This document shows, piece by piece, positions 20,505 through 28,847 of a stretch of DNA of 64,000 nucleotides. The DNA comes from Deltaproteobacteria bacterium (lineage in GTDB: Bacteria > Myxococcota_A > Polyangia > Polyangiales > Ga0077539). Where the stretch lies: assembly GCA_016704445.1 (NCBI GenBank), contig JADJAE010000003.1:153292-217291 (forward strand), read 5' to 3'. The position numbers were made by a program, and so were the translations under genes. The notes below the pieces were generated by a model. That model saw only the letters and a list, made by a program, of their open reading frames with translations, was not told the DNA's origin and made no database searches. The first letter of the stretch is position 1. Each line of letters opens with the position of its first letter.

Positions 20505-20518
20505 ATGACATCCGTCAT
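20505..20518. promoter_or_regulatory. Candidate CRP/FNR-family operator upstream of norC
   Basis: A perfect inverted repeat ATGAC-ATCC-GTCAT is centred about 107 bases upstream of the norC start. The geometry (5-base arms, 4-base spacer) and the TGAC/GTCA core are those of FNR/DNR/NnrR sites, which commonly control nor operons in response to NO and low oxygen. The outermost positions differ from the TTGAT-N4-ATCAA consensus. No clear -10 element is visible at class II spacing, so the site is a prediction from symmetry and context. The whole 20405-20650 gap otherwise shows nothing recognisable. Confidence 0.45.
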
Positions 20519-20650
20519 CGGAGACGAAGGGGAACTCCCGCTGACGCGCCGCGCACCACGGCAGGCCTCGCAGATTCAGGAGAGGCGAAATGATTGCGCG
20601 AGGGCTTGCGGCATCGAAGACACCGCCGAAGCGCCTCCGCTTCGGGGCGC

Positions 20651-21943
20651 TCAGCGCGCTTCGAGGACCACGGGCGAGGCGACCGGGTCGGCCCCCGGCG
20701 ACGGGCGCCCAAGCTGACCGAAGGCGTTGTCTCCCCAGCAGAGCACCGAGTGATCGCGCCGCAGCGCGCAGCTCGCGCCGTCGTCCGCGCCGCGAGAGAG
20801 CGCGAGGGACTGCACCTCCGTCAGGCCGACCACCGCCGTGGGCACCCTGCGCACGCCGCCGACGGTGCCGAGCCCCAGCTGTCCGTGGTGGTTCGATCCC
20901 CAGCAGCGCACCGTGGCGTCCTCCATCACCGCGCAGGTGTGGAGGCCCCCCGCGGCGATCTGGCGCACTCCAGCGAGCCCTCGCACCGGCACGGCCACGT
21001 TCGATCCGCCCGGGGCCCCGCCGCCGAGCTGTCCGACGTCGTTGCGCCCCCAGCAGCGGACGGTGCCGTCGCCCAGCCTCGCGCAGCCATGCTCCCGCCC
21101 GACCGCGATCTGCACGGCTCCGGCGACCCCCACCACCGGCGTTGGGCGGCGGCGCGTCACGCGGCTGCGATCGCCCACCTGCCCCCGGCGGTTGAGCCCC
21201 CAGCAGCGGACGGTGCCGTTCGAGAGGCGAGCGCAGGTGTGGCCCGATCCGGCCGCGACCTCCGCGACGTCGCGCAGCCCGGTGACCAGGGTCGGAGCGA
21301 AGGGAGCCCGGACGCTCCCGTCTCCGAGCTGGCCGTTCTCGTTGTTGCCCCAGCAGCGCACCGTGCCATCGCGATGGCGGGTGCAGGTCTGGTCGCGCCC
21401 TGTGGTGATCTCCTCCGCCTCCGTCACGGCCCGCAGCTCCGTGGGACGATCGAGCGTGGGAACCTGATCGACGCCGGACTGCCCGGTGCGGTTGTCGCCC
21501 CAGCAGAAGACCCTGCCGTCGTCGCGGCGGGCGCAGGTATGGAAGGTTCCGGCCGATGCCTGGACCATCGTGCCGGTGAGACCTGGCACCGCGGTCGGGC
21601 TCTGGGTGAAGGGCGTCGCCGAGGCAGCGGCCCTCCCGAGCTGCGCCTCGCGGTTGCGTCCCCAGCAGCGCAGTGCGCCGTCGGACATCACCGCGCAGGC
21701 GTGCCACTCGCCCATGGCGATGGAGGAGATCACCGGGGGCTCGTCCGCAGGAGCGGGCGCCGAGGTGCCGCCATCGCCCGGATGCACCGAGCTCGAAGGG
21801 GGCTCGCTCGTCGAGGCGTCGACCGTCTCCGCCACGGCCCCGGCGTCGGTGGGCAGCGTCGCGGCCGACCGCACCGAGGGAGCGCGCCCGGTGCATCCCC
21901 CGCCCAGAGCCACGAACATCGCCCACAGGATCCGAGTCTTCAC
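20651..21943 (-). CDS. RCC1-repeat lipoprotein
   Basis: Predicted surface lipoprotein forming a beta-propeller of RCC1-like blades. From GTG at 21943 the N-terminus VKTRILWAMFVALGGGCTG is a compact lipoprotein signal; the longer in-frame start at 21985 adds residues unlike a signal. After a Ser/Thr/Pro-rich linker come about seven repeats of the form HTCAR-x-DG-V-x-CWG-x-N-xx-GQLG (for example HTCARLSNGTVRCWGLNRRG and HGCARLGDGTVRCWGRNDVG), each about 50 residues with a conserved Cys pair. Such proteins are abundant in Myxococcota; propellers usually bind proteins. Length about 430 residues, frame intact. It lies downstream of a 246-base gap that carries the norC promoter. Confidence 0.88.
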   Translation of the reverse strand: MKTRILWAMFVALGGGCTGRAPSVRSAATLPTDAGAVAETVDASTSEPPSSSVHPGDGGTSAPAPADEPPVISSIAMGEWHACAVMSDGALRCWGRNREAQLGRAAASATPFTQSPTAVPGLTGTMVQASAGTFHTCARRDDGRVFCWGDNRTGQSGVDQVPTLDRPTELRAVTEAEEITTGRDQTCTRHRDGTVRCWGNNENGQLGDGSVRAPFAPTLVTGLRDVAEVAAGSGHTCARLSNGTVRCWGLNRRGQVGDRSRVTRRRPTPVVGVAGAVQIAVGREHGCARLGDGTVRCWGRNDVGQLGGGAPGGSNVAVPVRGLAGVRQIAAGGLHTCAVMEDATVRCWGSNHHGQLGLGTVGGVRRVPTAVVGLTEVQSLALSRGADDGASCALRRDHSVLCWGDNAFGQLGRPSPGADPVASPVVLEAR

Positions 21944-22041
21944 GTCGCCAGGATCGTACAGAACCTCCCGCGACGCAGAGCCCAATCGCTACCGGCGCGG
22001 GGACCTTCGTGGCACCTTTGCCGCAGAACCCCGATCCCTGA

Positions 22042-24393
22042 ATGTCCTTCCTTTCTACTGCCCTTCGATGCGCCTCCGTCCTCGGTCTCGCCCTCGCGAT
22101 GGGATGCGAGCGGGACCCGGGGCGCGCCGACGTTCCATCCCCCCTCGACGCCTCGTGGGATCGGGTCGACGCCAGCGCGAAGGACACCGCGTCGGATCTC
22201 GTGGATGCCACCGTCGATGCCACCGTCGCCGACCTGCCCTCCACGGACATGGGCCACCCCCTCCCTGACGGGGCGCTGGTCGACGTGCGCCTCGGTGACC
22301 TTTCCCCCTTCGTGGCGGACTGCTCGGTCCCCCTCGGAGACCCGCGACGAGAGCCCCAGGAGACGCTCTGCGACGGGATCGACAACGACTGCGACGGCCA
22401 GGTCGATCTGCTGCTTCCCTCCGGTCCCAACGCCTGCTCCGTCGAGGCCCGAGGGGTCTGCTCGACTGGCTGGGCAGGCTGCGCGGAGGGAGCCCGGCGT
22501 TGCTTCGCGCCCGGTCCTTCGCCCGAGGTCTCCGACGGGCTCGACAACGACTGCGACGGGGTCGTCGACAACGCCAGGGCGGCGGCCCTGCGACCCCGAG
22601 TGCTCGTGCTCGCGCCTCGCTACCTCTGGACCAAAGGTGGCGACGAGATCCGCGCCCTCGCGTCGATCCTCGACCAGTGGGGCATCCCCTACGACCTGCC
22701 CACCCCCGACACGGAGTTCAGCGCCGCGCTGCGGGGATTGCTCGGGCGCTACTCCCTCGCCATCGTGCCCGGCTACCTCGAAGGCGACGCCGTGGACACG
22801 ATAGCCCGGCTCTACCTCGAGGAGTTCGCGACCGCGGGCGGCGTGGTGCTGCTCCACAAACCGCTGACTTCACCCTCCTCGGCGGAGGTCCTTCGCCTCG
22901 CGGGGCTGCGCCGCACCACCCGCCGCACCGACGTCACCTCCCTTCGCATCGGTGGCGTCGCCGTCCCTGCGGTGCGCTCTCTCGACACCGCCGAGGAGCG
23001 CGACCTTCTGGTCACCGACGACCCCTCCGCGCGTCCGGTCGAGACCTTCGTCCTCGAGCCCGATTCCGAGGCGTCCACGGTCATCGCCGCGCGGGCCTTC
23101 GCGGGGGCGACGGAGGTCGGCGCGGTGCTCACCCGGAGGGGGTTGGGCCACGGCGCGGTCTACACCCTTGGGCACGACCTCCACTCCTGGTCGCACTACC
23201 GCTGCTACGTGAACTGCTTCGAGCCCGCGGGCGACGTGCTGGGGCTGCTGATCCGCGACGCGCTGCGCGAGGGCGCCGGGGGTCACGTGGTGTTCAAGCA
23301 CACGGTCCCGGGCGTCGAGGACGCCCTCCTCCTCTCGACGCACGACATCGACGCGACGGAGTCGGCGCGCTCCGGCCCGTGGGGGGCCGCCGGGGCGACG
23401 CAGATGGCCTCGGTGCTTCACGGCCGCGGGGCGATCGGCAGCTTCTTCTTCACCACCGACTACGTGAGCGGCTGGTGGGATCCGGCGACCGTCCGCTCGG
23501 TCTGCGCGCTGGGGATGTGTCCCGTCGGGGGTCACTCGGTGCGCCACTTCGCGTCGCCGGCCTCGCAGCCCGTGGGCGACTGCTCGGAGCGCTTCCCGGG
23601 CTACGTCCCTACGACCCTCGCGGAGTCGACCCTCTGCGGCGAGGCGCGGGTCTCGCTGATGCTCGCGGGCGAGGCCGCGGGGAGCGCCGCCGTCGCCTGG
23701 AGGTCGCCCTTCCTCGACGTGCACCCGCGGCTCTTCGACGTGCTCTCCGAGCAGGGCGTGCGGGTGGACTCGAGCTTCGCCGTCGGCGACTTCAAGACCA
23801 ACCTCCCGCTCGACCTCGCGGCCACCTTCCACCGCCAGGATCTCTTCCATCACCGTGGCCTCACCGAGCTGCCCGTGACGCTCGATGACGGCTTCGGCGC
23901 CCGCGACGAGCACGGCACCCTCCGCACGGAGCTTCAGGCCTCCAACGCCTCGAGCTTCTTGAGCGCGTGGTCCTCCGTGATGCTGCGCAACGCCGCGAAC
24001 AACGCCCACACGACCCTGCTGCTACACCCCTCCTTCGGCGTGGGCCACGGGCCGGAGAACCTCCAGGTGAAGCTCGCCGTCGTCGACCGGCTGCTGCAGC
24101 TCGCGGCCGCGGCGGGCCTCCGCACGGACGTCTCCGTCACGGCGCTCGACGCCTTCTGGAGGGCGCGCCGCGGGGCCCTCGTCGACGCGACCTACGACTC
24201 GACGCGCGGCTACCAGGGGACCATCACCGCAGGCCCGACCTCGGTCCCCGGGCTCACGCTGGAGTTCGGCGACGCCCTCCGCAGCTTCGACTGCCCCGAC
24301 TGCGGACCCACCCGCCTCGCTGGGCGTCGCGTGGTGCTGCTGGGCGCGCTGCCGCCGGGCCGACGCGTGGAGTTCACGGCGCTACCCCGGTAG
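22042..24393 (+). CDS. Lipoprotein with MopE-like metal-binding motifs and a polysaccharide-deacetylase-like domain
   Basis: The 783-residue product starts MSFLSTALRCASVLGLALAM then GC, a clear lipoprotein signal. An Asp/Val/Ala-rich linker (about 25-85) is followed by two MopE-type motifs, LCDGIDNDCDGQVD and SDGLDNDCDGVVD (about 112-125 and 165-178), separated by a Cys-bearing spacer. From about 190 there is a Rossmann-like region (PRVLVLAPRYLWTKGGDEIR) and from about 420 a region resembling the NodB/polysaccharide deacetylase fold: LLLSTHDIDATE, GAIGSFFFTTDYVSG, GGHSVRHF and AWRSPFLDVHPRLFDVL, where the DxD-like DID and GGHSVRHF would supply metal ligands. A carbohydrate-active function is therefore likely but not proven. 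The ending is beta-rich. Frame intact. Confidence 0.8.
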   Translation: MSFLSTALRCASVLGLALAMGCERDPGRADVPSPLDASWDRVDASAKDTASDLVDATVDATVADLPSTDMGHPLPDGALVDVRLGDLSPFVADCSVPLGDPRREPQETLCDGIDNDCDGQVDLLLPSGPNACSVEARGVCSTGWAGCAEGARRCFAPGPSPEVSDGLDNDCDGVVDNARAAALRPRVLVLAPRYLWTKGGDEIRALASILDQWGIPYDLPTPDTEFSAALRGLLGRYSLAIVPGYLEGDAVDTIARLYLEEFATAGGVVLLHKPLTSPSSAEVLRLAGLRRTTRRTDVTSLRIGGVAVPAVRSLDTAEERDLLVTDDPSARPVETFVLEPDSEASTVIAARAFAGATEVGAVLTRRGLGHGAVYTLGHDLHSWSHYRCYVNCFEPAGDVLGLLIRDALREGAGGHVVFKHTVPGVEDALLLSTHDIDATESARSGPWGAAGATQMASVLHGRGAIGSFFFTTDYVSGWWDPATVRSVCALGMCPVGGHSVRHFASPASQPVGDCSERFPGYVPTTLAESTLCGEARVSLMLAGEAAGSAAVAWRSPFLDVHPRLFDVLSEQGVRVDSSFAVGDFKTNLPLDLAATFHRQDLFHHRGLTELPVTLDDGFGARDEHGTLRTELQASNASSFLSAWSSVMLRNAANNAHTTLLLHPSFGVGHGPENLQVKLAVVDRLLQLAAAAGLRTDVSVTALDAFWRARRGALVDATYDSTRGYQGTITAGPTSVPGLTLEFGDALRSFDCPDCGPTRLAGRRVVLLGALPPGRRVEFTALPR

Positions 24394-24512
24394 GGCCCGC
24401 CGCCGCGTGTGCGAATCGTGCACAGTGGTTGCGATTCGAACATGGAATAGAACACCTCGTTCTATCGGCAATTCCGCTGACCCGACCGGTGGGTTGGGCA
24501 TATCGTACAGGC

Positions 24513-25633
24513 TTGTTGAGAGTCGTTCGTAGACCGCTGCTGCCCTGGGCGTTCGCGCTCGCGACGGCTTCCTGCGCGCTGCAGAACCCCTCCGCGCGCA
24601 TCGCAGCGGAGTCGGATGCACGCGTCGTCGACACGGCCCCGGTCGACGCCTCCGATGTCCCGATGTGCTCGATGTGCTCGACGTCCTCGACGCATCGACG
24701 GACACCCCGACGGACGCCGGCGTCGTCGACGTGATGGACGCCGCGGTCGTCGATGCGAACGATGCCTCCACGCTCGACTCTCCCCCCGCGGACATCTCCG
24801 CCGACGATGGGAGCACCCTCGACGCTCCCGTCCTCGACGCTCCGACCATCGACTCCCCGACCATCGACTCCCCGACCATCGACTCCCCGACCATCGACTC
24901 CCCCGTCGTCGACTCTCCCGTCGTCGACTCTCCCATCGTCGACGCGCCCGATGGGCCGGCCCAACTCGACACCGGTCGCCTCGATACCGGCCCTGGCAAG
25001 GACGTCGGCTCGATCGACACCGGCATGCTCGTGACGGGACCTGTCTCTGGATCCTGTGGTGGCAACGGCCAGGCCTGCTGCAACAACGGCCGCTGCGACA
25101 CCGACCGCGTCTGCACGCCCCGCGCGGGAACGACCCCCATCTGCCTCGACTGCGGCGGCAACGGGCAGCCCTGCTGCGACTTCGGCCGCTGTGACACCGG
25201 CGCAGCGTGCACCCCGCGCGTCGGGACGACGCCCATCTGCCTGAGCTGCGGCGGCAACAACGAGGCCTGCTGCGCCAACGGGAGGTGCGGCACCGGCCGG
25301 GTGTGCACCGCGCGCGTCGCCACCTGGGCCATCTGCCGGGACTGCGGCGGCAACGGGCAGCCCTGCTGCGAGTACGGCCGCTGTGACCCGGCGCGCGCCT
25401 GCGTGGTGCTCCCTGGGGCGCCTCCGATGTGCCTCGACTGCGGCGGCAACGGCCAGGTCTGCTGCGACCAGGGCCGCTGCGATGCCGATCGCACCTGCGT
25501 GCCGAGGGTGGGCACCATCCCGTTCTGCCTCGACTGCGGCGGCAACGGGCAGCCCTGCTGCGGAGGCGTGAGCTGCGACGCCCCGCGCTCGTGCGTTCAG
25601 CGCGCGGGGGAGCCGTACCCCTACTGTCGCTGA
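24513..25633 (+). CDS. Lipoprotein with Asp-rich tandem repeats and Cys-rich repeats (one frameshift near 24660)
   Basis: A TTG at 24513 (or 24516) begins LLRVVRRPLLPWAFALATAS followed by C, a lipoprotein signal. The frame changes near 24660 inside a repetitive stretch; the second frame continues DVLDVLDVLDASTDTPTDAG. Four exact TIDSP units then pass into VVDSP units (about 60 residues of stalk). The C-terminal half is six modules of about 37 residues built on CGGNGQPCC-x(5)-C-x(5)-C-x-PR-x-GTTPICLD, with six or more Cys each, ending YPYCR. An extended acidic stalk presenting a disulfide-bonded head suggests a surface adhesin or matrix protein. No enzyme motifs. Start codon choice is uncertain because no ATG is in frame. 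Confidence 0.75.
24842..24901 (+). repeat. Tandem repeat, four exact 15-base units
   Basis: The unit CCGACCATCGACTCC occurs four times head to tail without a mismatch, then degenerates into CCCGTCGTCGACTCT-type units up to about 24945. It encodes the TIDSP/VVDSP stalk of the surrounding lipoprotein. Exact copies at DNA level imply recent expansion, so copy number may vary between strains and change stalk length in steps of five residues without breaking the frame. Confidence 0.9.
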
Positions 25634-25640
25634 AGCCCTC

Positions 25641-26036
25641 TCACTTCGCTTCGAGCAGCGCCGTCACCTGCTGCACGACCAGCTCGGGCTCGACAGGCTT
25701 GGAGAGAAAGAGGTCGGCCCCGCACTCCGTCGCCCAGAAGCGGTCCTCTGGCTCCGAGCGGGTGGTCAGGATCACGACGATGGGCGGGTGCTCCAGGCGC
25801 TTGAGCTCGCGGCAGAGCTGATAGCCGTTCACCTCGGGCAGCATCACCTCGAGAATCGCAAGGTCGGGCCGGTCGCGGCGCGCCGCCTCCAGCACCTGGG
25901 CGCCGTCGTGCAGCACCGTCGTGACATGGCCGAGCGCGCAGAGCCGCTGGTGGATGGGCTCGACCGCGGCGGGGTTGTCGTCGACCAGAAACACCCGTGA
26001 TCCGGGCCTCACCACGACGGCGCCTTCGTTTGACAT
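25641..26036 (-). CDS. Stand-alone receiver-domain protein with Glu at the phospho-acceptor position
   Basis: The 131-residue product is a single CheY-like receiver. Acidic pair DD19-20 (VFLVDDNP), Thr in VVILTTRSE and Lys113 in LFLSKPVEPE are all present, but the phospho-acceptor Asp is replaced: DLAILEVMLPEVNGY has Glu63 where LxxxD is expected. Glu at this site often mimics the phosphorylated state, so the protein may be constitutively active or respond by another route. ATG at 26036 is preferred over 26072 because the latter would overlap the glycosyltransferase and add a non-conserved leader. It starts one base from the glycosyltransferase stop at 26038 and is last in that minus-strand operon, which implies a role in controlling polysaccharide synthesis. 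There is no output domain. Confidence 0.9.
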   Translation of the reverse strand: MSNEGAVVVRPGSRVFLVDDNPAAVEPIHQRLCALGHVTTVLHDGAQVLEAARRDRPDLAILEVMLPEVNGYQLCRELKRLEHPPIVVILTTRSEPEDRFWATECGADLFLSKPVEPELVVQQVTALLEAK

Positions 26037-26037
26037 C

Positions 26038-27552
26038 TCAGCTTCCGCCTGCAGAAAAGCCCTGCCTCGCAAACTTGTCCCACCCCTTCTTGCCCTTCAA
26101 GAAATCCCATAGCCCGCGGAGCTGCCAGATGGCGAGGTACTGCCGGTATCCGAAGCTGGACACGAAGCCCATCGCGATGAGCAGCAGCACGTCGCGGGCG
26201 CGTCGATAGGGGAAGAGCGCGAGCCCCTCCGCGGAGCCGCCGTGAAGGCGCTCGGCGCGGATGCAGAGCAGCACCGCGAGGGTCGAGAGGCAGAGGTTGA
26301 CCGCCGTCGCGAAGGCGAGGAAGGCGAGGAAGGCCGTGAGCGACAGGAAGCCGAGCAGCGAGGACACGACGAGCAGCACGTAGCCGAGGCACTCCAGCAC
26401 CGGCGCCATGGCCTCGAAGACGAGCTGGTAGGGGAGCGCGAAGAGCCCGATGCGGCCGAAGCGGCGGCGAAACATCATCGCCCGGTGGTAGTTGAGCACC
26501 TCGAGCAGACCGCGGTACCAGCGCGAGCGCTGCTTGCCGATGTCCCGGTAGTTCTCCGGCGCCTCGGTCCACGCGGTGGGGAAGGGGAGGGCCACGATGC
26601 GGCCGGGCAGGCCCTTGTCGAGCAGGTAGCGATGGAGCCGGACGACGATCTCCATGTCCTCGCAGACGGTGTGCGAGCCCGCCCCGCAGTACTCGATGCC
26701 GATGCGGCTGCGCATGTACCTGGTGAGAAAGCCGCCGATGGCGATGACGAGGTCGCGCCGCATCAGCGCGAACACCCCCGAGAGGATCAGCACGGAGTTG
26801 AGCGCCGTGAGCGCCGTGCGGCCCTGGGCGAAGGAGCGCATGTACTCCACGATCTGGAAGCGGGCGATCCACGCCGCGGGGATGCGGGCCTCGACGATGC
26901 GGCCGCCCTCGATGCGGGAGCCGTTGGTGAGCCCCACCTGCACGCCCACCGCGACGACCTCCTTCGGCGCCGCCTGGATGGGCCTCGCGGCGAGCAGGAG
27001 CGCGTCGGGCACCAGCAGGCTGTCGGCGTCCATGCTGGTGACGAACTCGCCACGAGACACGTTGATCGCGGCGTTGAGGGCGTCTGCCTTGCCGCCGTTC
27101 TCCTTGTCGATGAGCACCAGCCGTCGCAGGCCCGGAGGCAGCGGGGCGCGCGACTCGTAGAAGGCCCTGATCGGCGCGGTGCCGAGGTGGTCGTCGTACT
27201 CGAACTCCGCGCGCACGAACTGAAACTCCTTGAGGAGCACCTGGACCGTGCGGTCCTTCGAGCCGTCGTTGCAGATCACGATCTCGAAGGCGGGGTAGGT
27301 GAGCCGCAGCAGCGAGCGCACGCTCTCCGCGATGGTGACCTCCTCGTTGTAGGCGGGCACCAGCAGCGTCACCAGCGGCAGGAAGCGCTCGTCGAGCGTG
27401 CGCGCCGCGGGCCGCACCTGCTCGGCCTGCAGCTCTCGGCGGATCGAGAAGAAGCTCAGCACCACGAAGCCGAGGTTGAGCAGGAAGTAGGTGGTCACGT
27501 AGGCCACCACCACGCTGTCGAGGGCGATCAGTACGACCTGGAAGAAGCTCAT
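26038..27552 (-). CDS. Membrane glycosyltransferase family 2 (polysaccharide synthase-like)
   Basis: Processive-type GT2 enzyme of the inner membrane, related in layout to PgaC/BcsA/YaiP synthases. From ATG at 27552 (504 residues) there is one N-terminal helix (VVLIALDSVVVAYVTTYFLL), then the catalytic domain: VTLLVPAYNEEVTIAESVRS, VICNDGSKDRT (first Asp motif), ENGGKADALNAAINVSRGEF, TSMDADSLL (DxD), a TVCEDME motif supplying the catalytic base region, and IGKQRSRWYRG, the Q/RxxRW acceptor motif of processive synthases. Four or so C-terminal helices follow. No PilZ domain is present. It sits between a lipoprotein gene (8 bases upstream) and the pseudo-receiver (1 base downstream), pointing to one operon. 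Confidence 0.92.
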   Translation of the reverse strand: MSFFQVVLIALDSVVVAYVTTYFLLNLGFVVLSFFSIRRELQAEQVRPAARTLDERFLPLVTLLVPAYNEEVTIAESVRSLLRLTYPAFEIVICNDGSKDRTVQVLLKEFQFVRAEFEYDDHLGTAPIRAFYESRAPLPPGLRRLVLIDKENGGKADALNAAINVSRGEFVTSMDADSLLVPDALLLAARPIQAAPKEVVAVGVQVGLTNGSRIEGGRIVEARIPAAWIARFQIVEYMRSFAQGRTALTALNSVLILSGVFALMRRDLVIAIGGFLTRYMRSRIGIEYCGAGSHTVCEDMEIVVRLHRYLLDKGLPGRIVALPFPTAWTEAPENYRDIGKQRSRWYRGLLEVLNYHRAMMFRRRFGRIGLFALPYQLVFEAMAPVLECLGYVLLVVSSLLGFLSLTAFLAFLAFATAVNLCLSTLAVLLCIRAERLHGGSAEGLALFPYRRARDVLLLIAMGFVSSFGYRQYLAIWQLRGLWDFLKGKKGWDKFARQGFSAGGS

Positions 27553-27560
27553 CCCTCGCG

Positions 27561-28847
27561 CTATCCGCCGAACACTACCGGACGGCGGTCGCGGCGCTCG
27601 ATCTCGAGGAAGAGCAGCCACGCCGTGGGCGCCGCGGCGGCGAGGTCGGGGAAGTCCTCCGAGGCGGGCACCGCGTACACGACCCCGCCGTCGCCCTGGC
27701 GCTGGAGGGCGCGCAGCGAGTCGGAGAGCTCCTCGGCCTCGCGGGTGCGGCCCACTCGGAGCAGCGCCATGGCGACGCCCGCGGTCCCTTCGGCGAAGAG
27801 GGTCTCGGAGAAGTCCTGACCGGGGTGGTCGGGCGCCGTCCCAGCGTAGGGCGCGTAGCCTCGGAGGCCCGATCCCCGGCGGGTGAAGGTGCGGAGGGTG
27901 TAGTCGAGCGAGCGCTCGGCCCGCGCCCGGTCTCCCCGCGCGAGGAGGAAGAGCGCTCCCCACGCGCCCGCGGCGTCGAGGGCACGGTCGGTCACCGCGC
28001 CGCGCTCGGTCACCGCGACCGCGAAGCGCCCTTCGGAGGGGAGCCACAGGGCGTCGACGATGCGCGCCCCGAGCTGGTCGGCGGCGGCCCGGTAGCGCCC
28101 GGTCGGATCGCTCCCGGCGAGCGCGTCGAGGAGGAAGTAGGCGTCGATCTGGTGCTCCGTGGCGCAGTACGCGGCGACGTGGAGCGGGTCGAAGCTGCGG
28201 TAGTGGTCGCGCCACGCGCCCCGGCCACCAGGGACCAGGCCCGCGCGAGGGTCGCCCGCCGCGTCGATGCGCGAGGCCAGCAGCCGATCGGCGATGCGCT
28301 GCGCGTAGGGAGTGAAGCGCCGCTCGTGGGTGAGGGCGTCGTAGAGGGCCAGCGCGTAGCCGGCCCAGGCCACGGTGCCCGCGCGCACATAGCGGACGTT
28401 GTAGAAGCTCGGCGACGCGAGGCTGAAGGAGAAGCCCAGCGAGGCGTCGGGGGTGAGGAGCGTGGTGAGGGTGTTGCCGATGGCGCGGGCGTCGTCGCGC
28501 CGCCCCGCGATCGAGAGGGCGATCATCGCGAGCGCGTCGTCGTAGACGAAGGAGCGATCGGCGAGGTACGGCTCCAGGGGATGACCCGGCGGGATGCGAT
28601 AGCTCCTCACCGCGAGGCGCTCGCAGTCGCGAAAGCTACAGCGCCCCAGCGGGAAGGCGCGCCCGTCCTCGTCGTAGGCCCCGGTCGCCGAGAAGGTCAC
28701 CGGCGTGAGGAACTGCTCGGCGCGCCGCAGCGACTCGTCGACGGAGTAGGGGCGCGGGACGCAGGCGACGGACCCGACGAGCGCCGCGGCCACGACCCCG
28801 AGACCCCTGCGCAGCCCGGCGCGGCAACGGTGCGGAGGCCGAGGCAT
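27561..28847 (-). CDS. Lipoprotein, possible alpha/alpha-barrel carbohydrate-active protein
   Basis: ATG at 28847 gives MPRPPHRCRAGLRRGLGVVA and then AALVGSVAC, a lipoprotein signal; an ORF start 36 bases upstream would overlap more of the divergent gene. The 428-residue mature protein is rich in helices with repeated patterns such as SFVYDDALAMIALSIAGRRD, VAWAGYALALYDALTHERR, STEHQID-like CATEHQIDAYFLLDALAGSD and FSETLFAEGTAGVAMALLRV. This resembles the six-hairpin alpha/alpha fold of glycoside hydrolases and polysaccharide lyases, but I see no certain catalytic pair, so the activity is inferred. It precedes the GT2 gene by 8 bases and may process or anchor the polymer made by that enzyme. 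Confidence 0.7.
   Translation of the reverse strand: MPRPPHRCRAGLRRGLGVVAAALVGSVACVPRPYSVDESLRRAEQFLTPVTFSATGAYDEDGRAFPLGRCSFRDCERLAVRSYRIPPGHPLEPYLADRSFVYDDALAMIALSIAGRRDDARAIGNTLTTLLTPDASLGFSFSLASPSFYNVRYVRAGTVAWAGYALALYDALTHERRFTPYAQRIADRLLASRIDAAGDPRAGLVPGGRGAWRDHYRSFDPLHVAAYCATEHQIDAYFLLDALAGSDPTGRYRAAADQLGARIVDALWLPSEGRFAVAVTERGAVTDRALDAAGAWGALFLLARGDRARAERSLDYTLRTFTRRGSGLRGYAPYAGTAPDHPGQDFSETLFAEGTAGVAMALLRVGRTREAEELSDSLRALQRQGDGGVVYAVPASEDFPDLAAAAPTAWLLFLEIERRDRRPVVFGG

Noticed and set aside
24842..24945. CRISPR array
   Set aside because: Units of 15 bases without spacers, in frame inside a lipoprotein gene; an ordinary tandem repeat.
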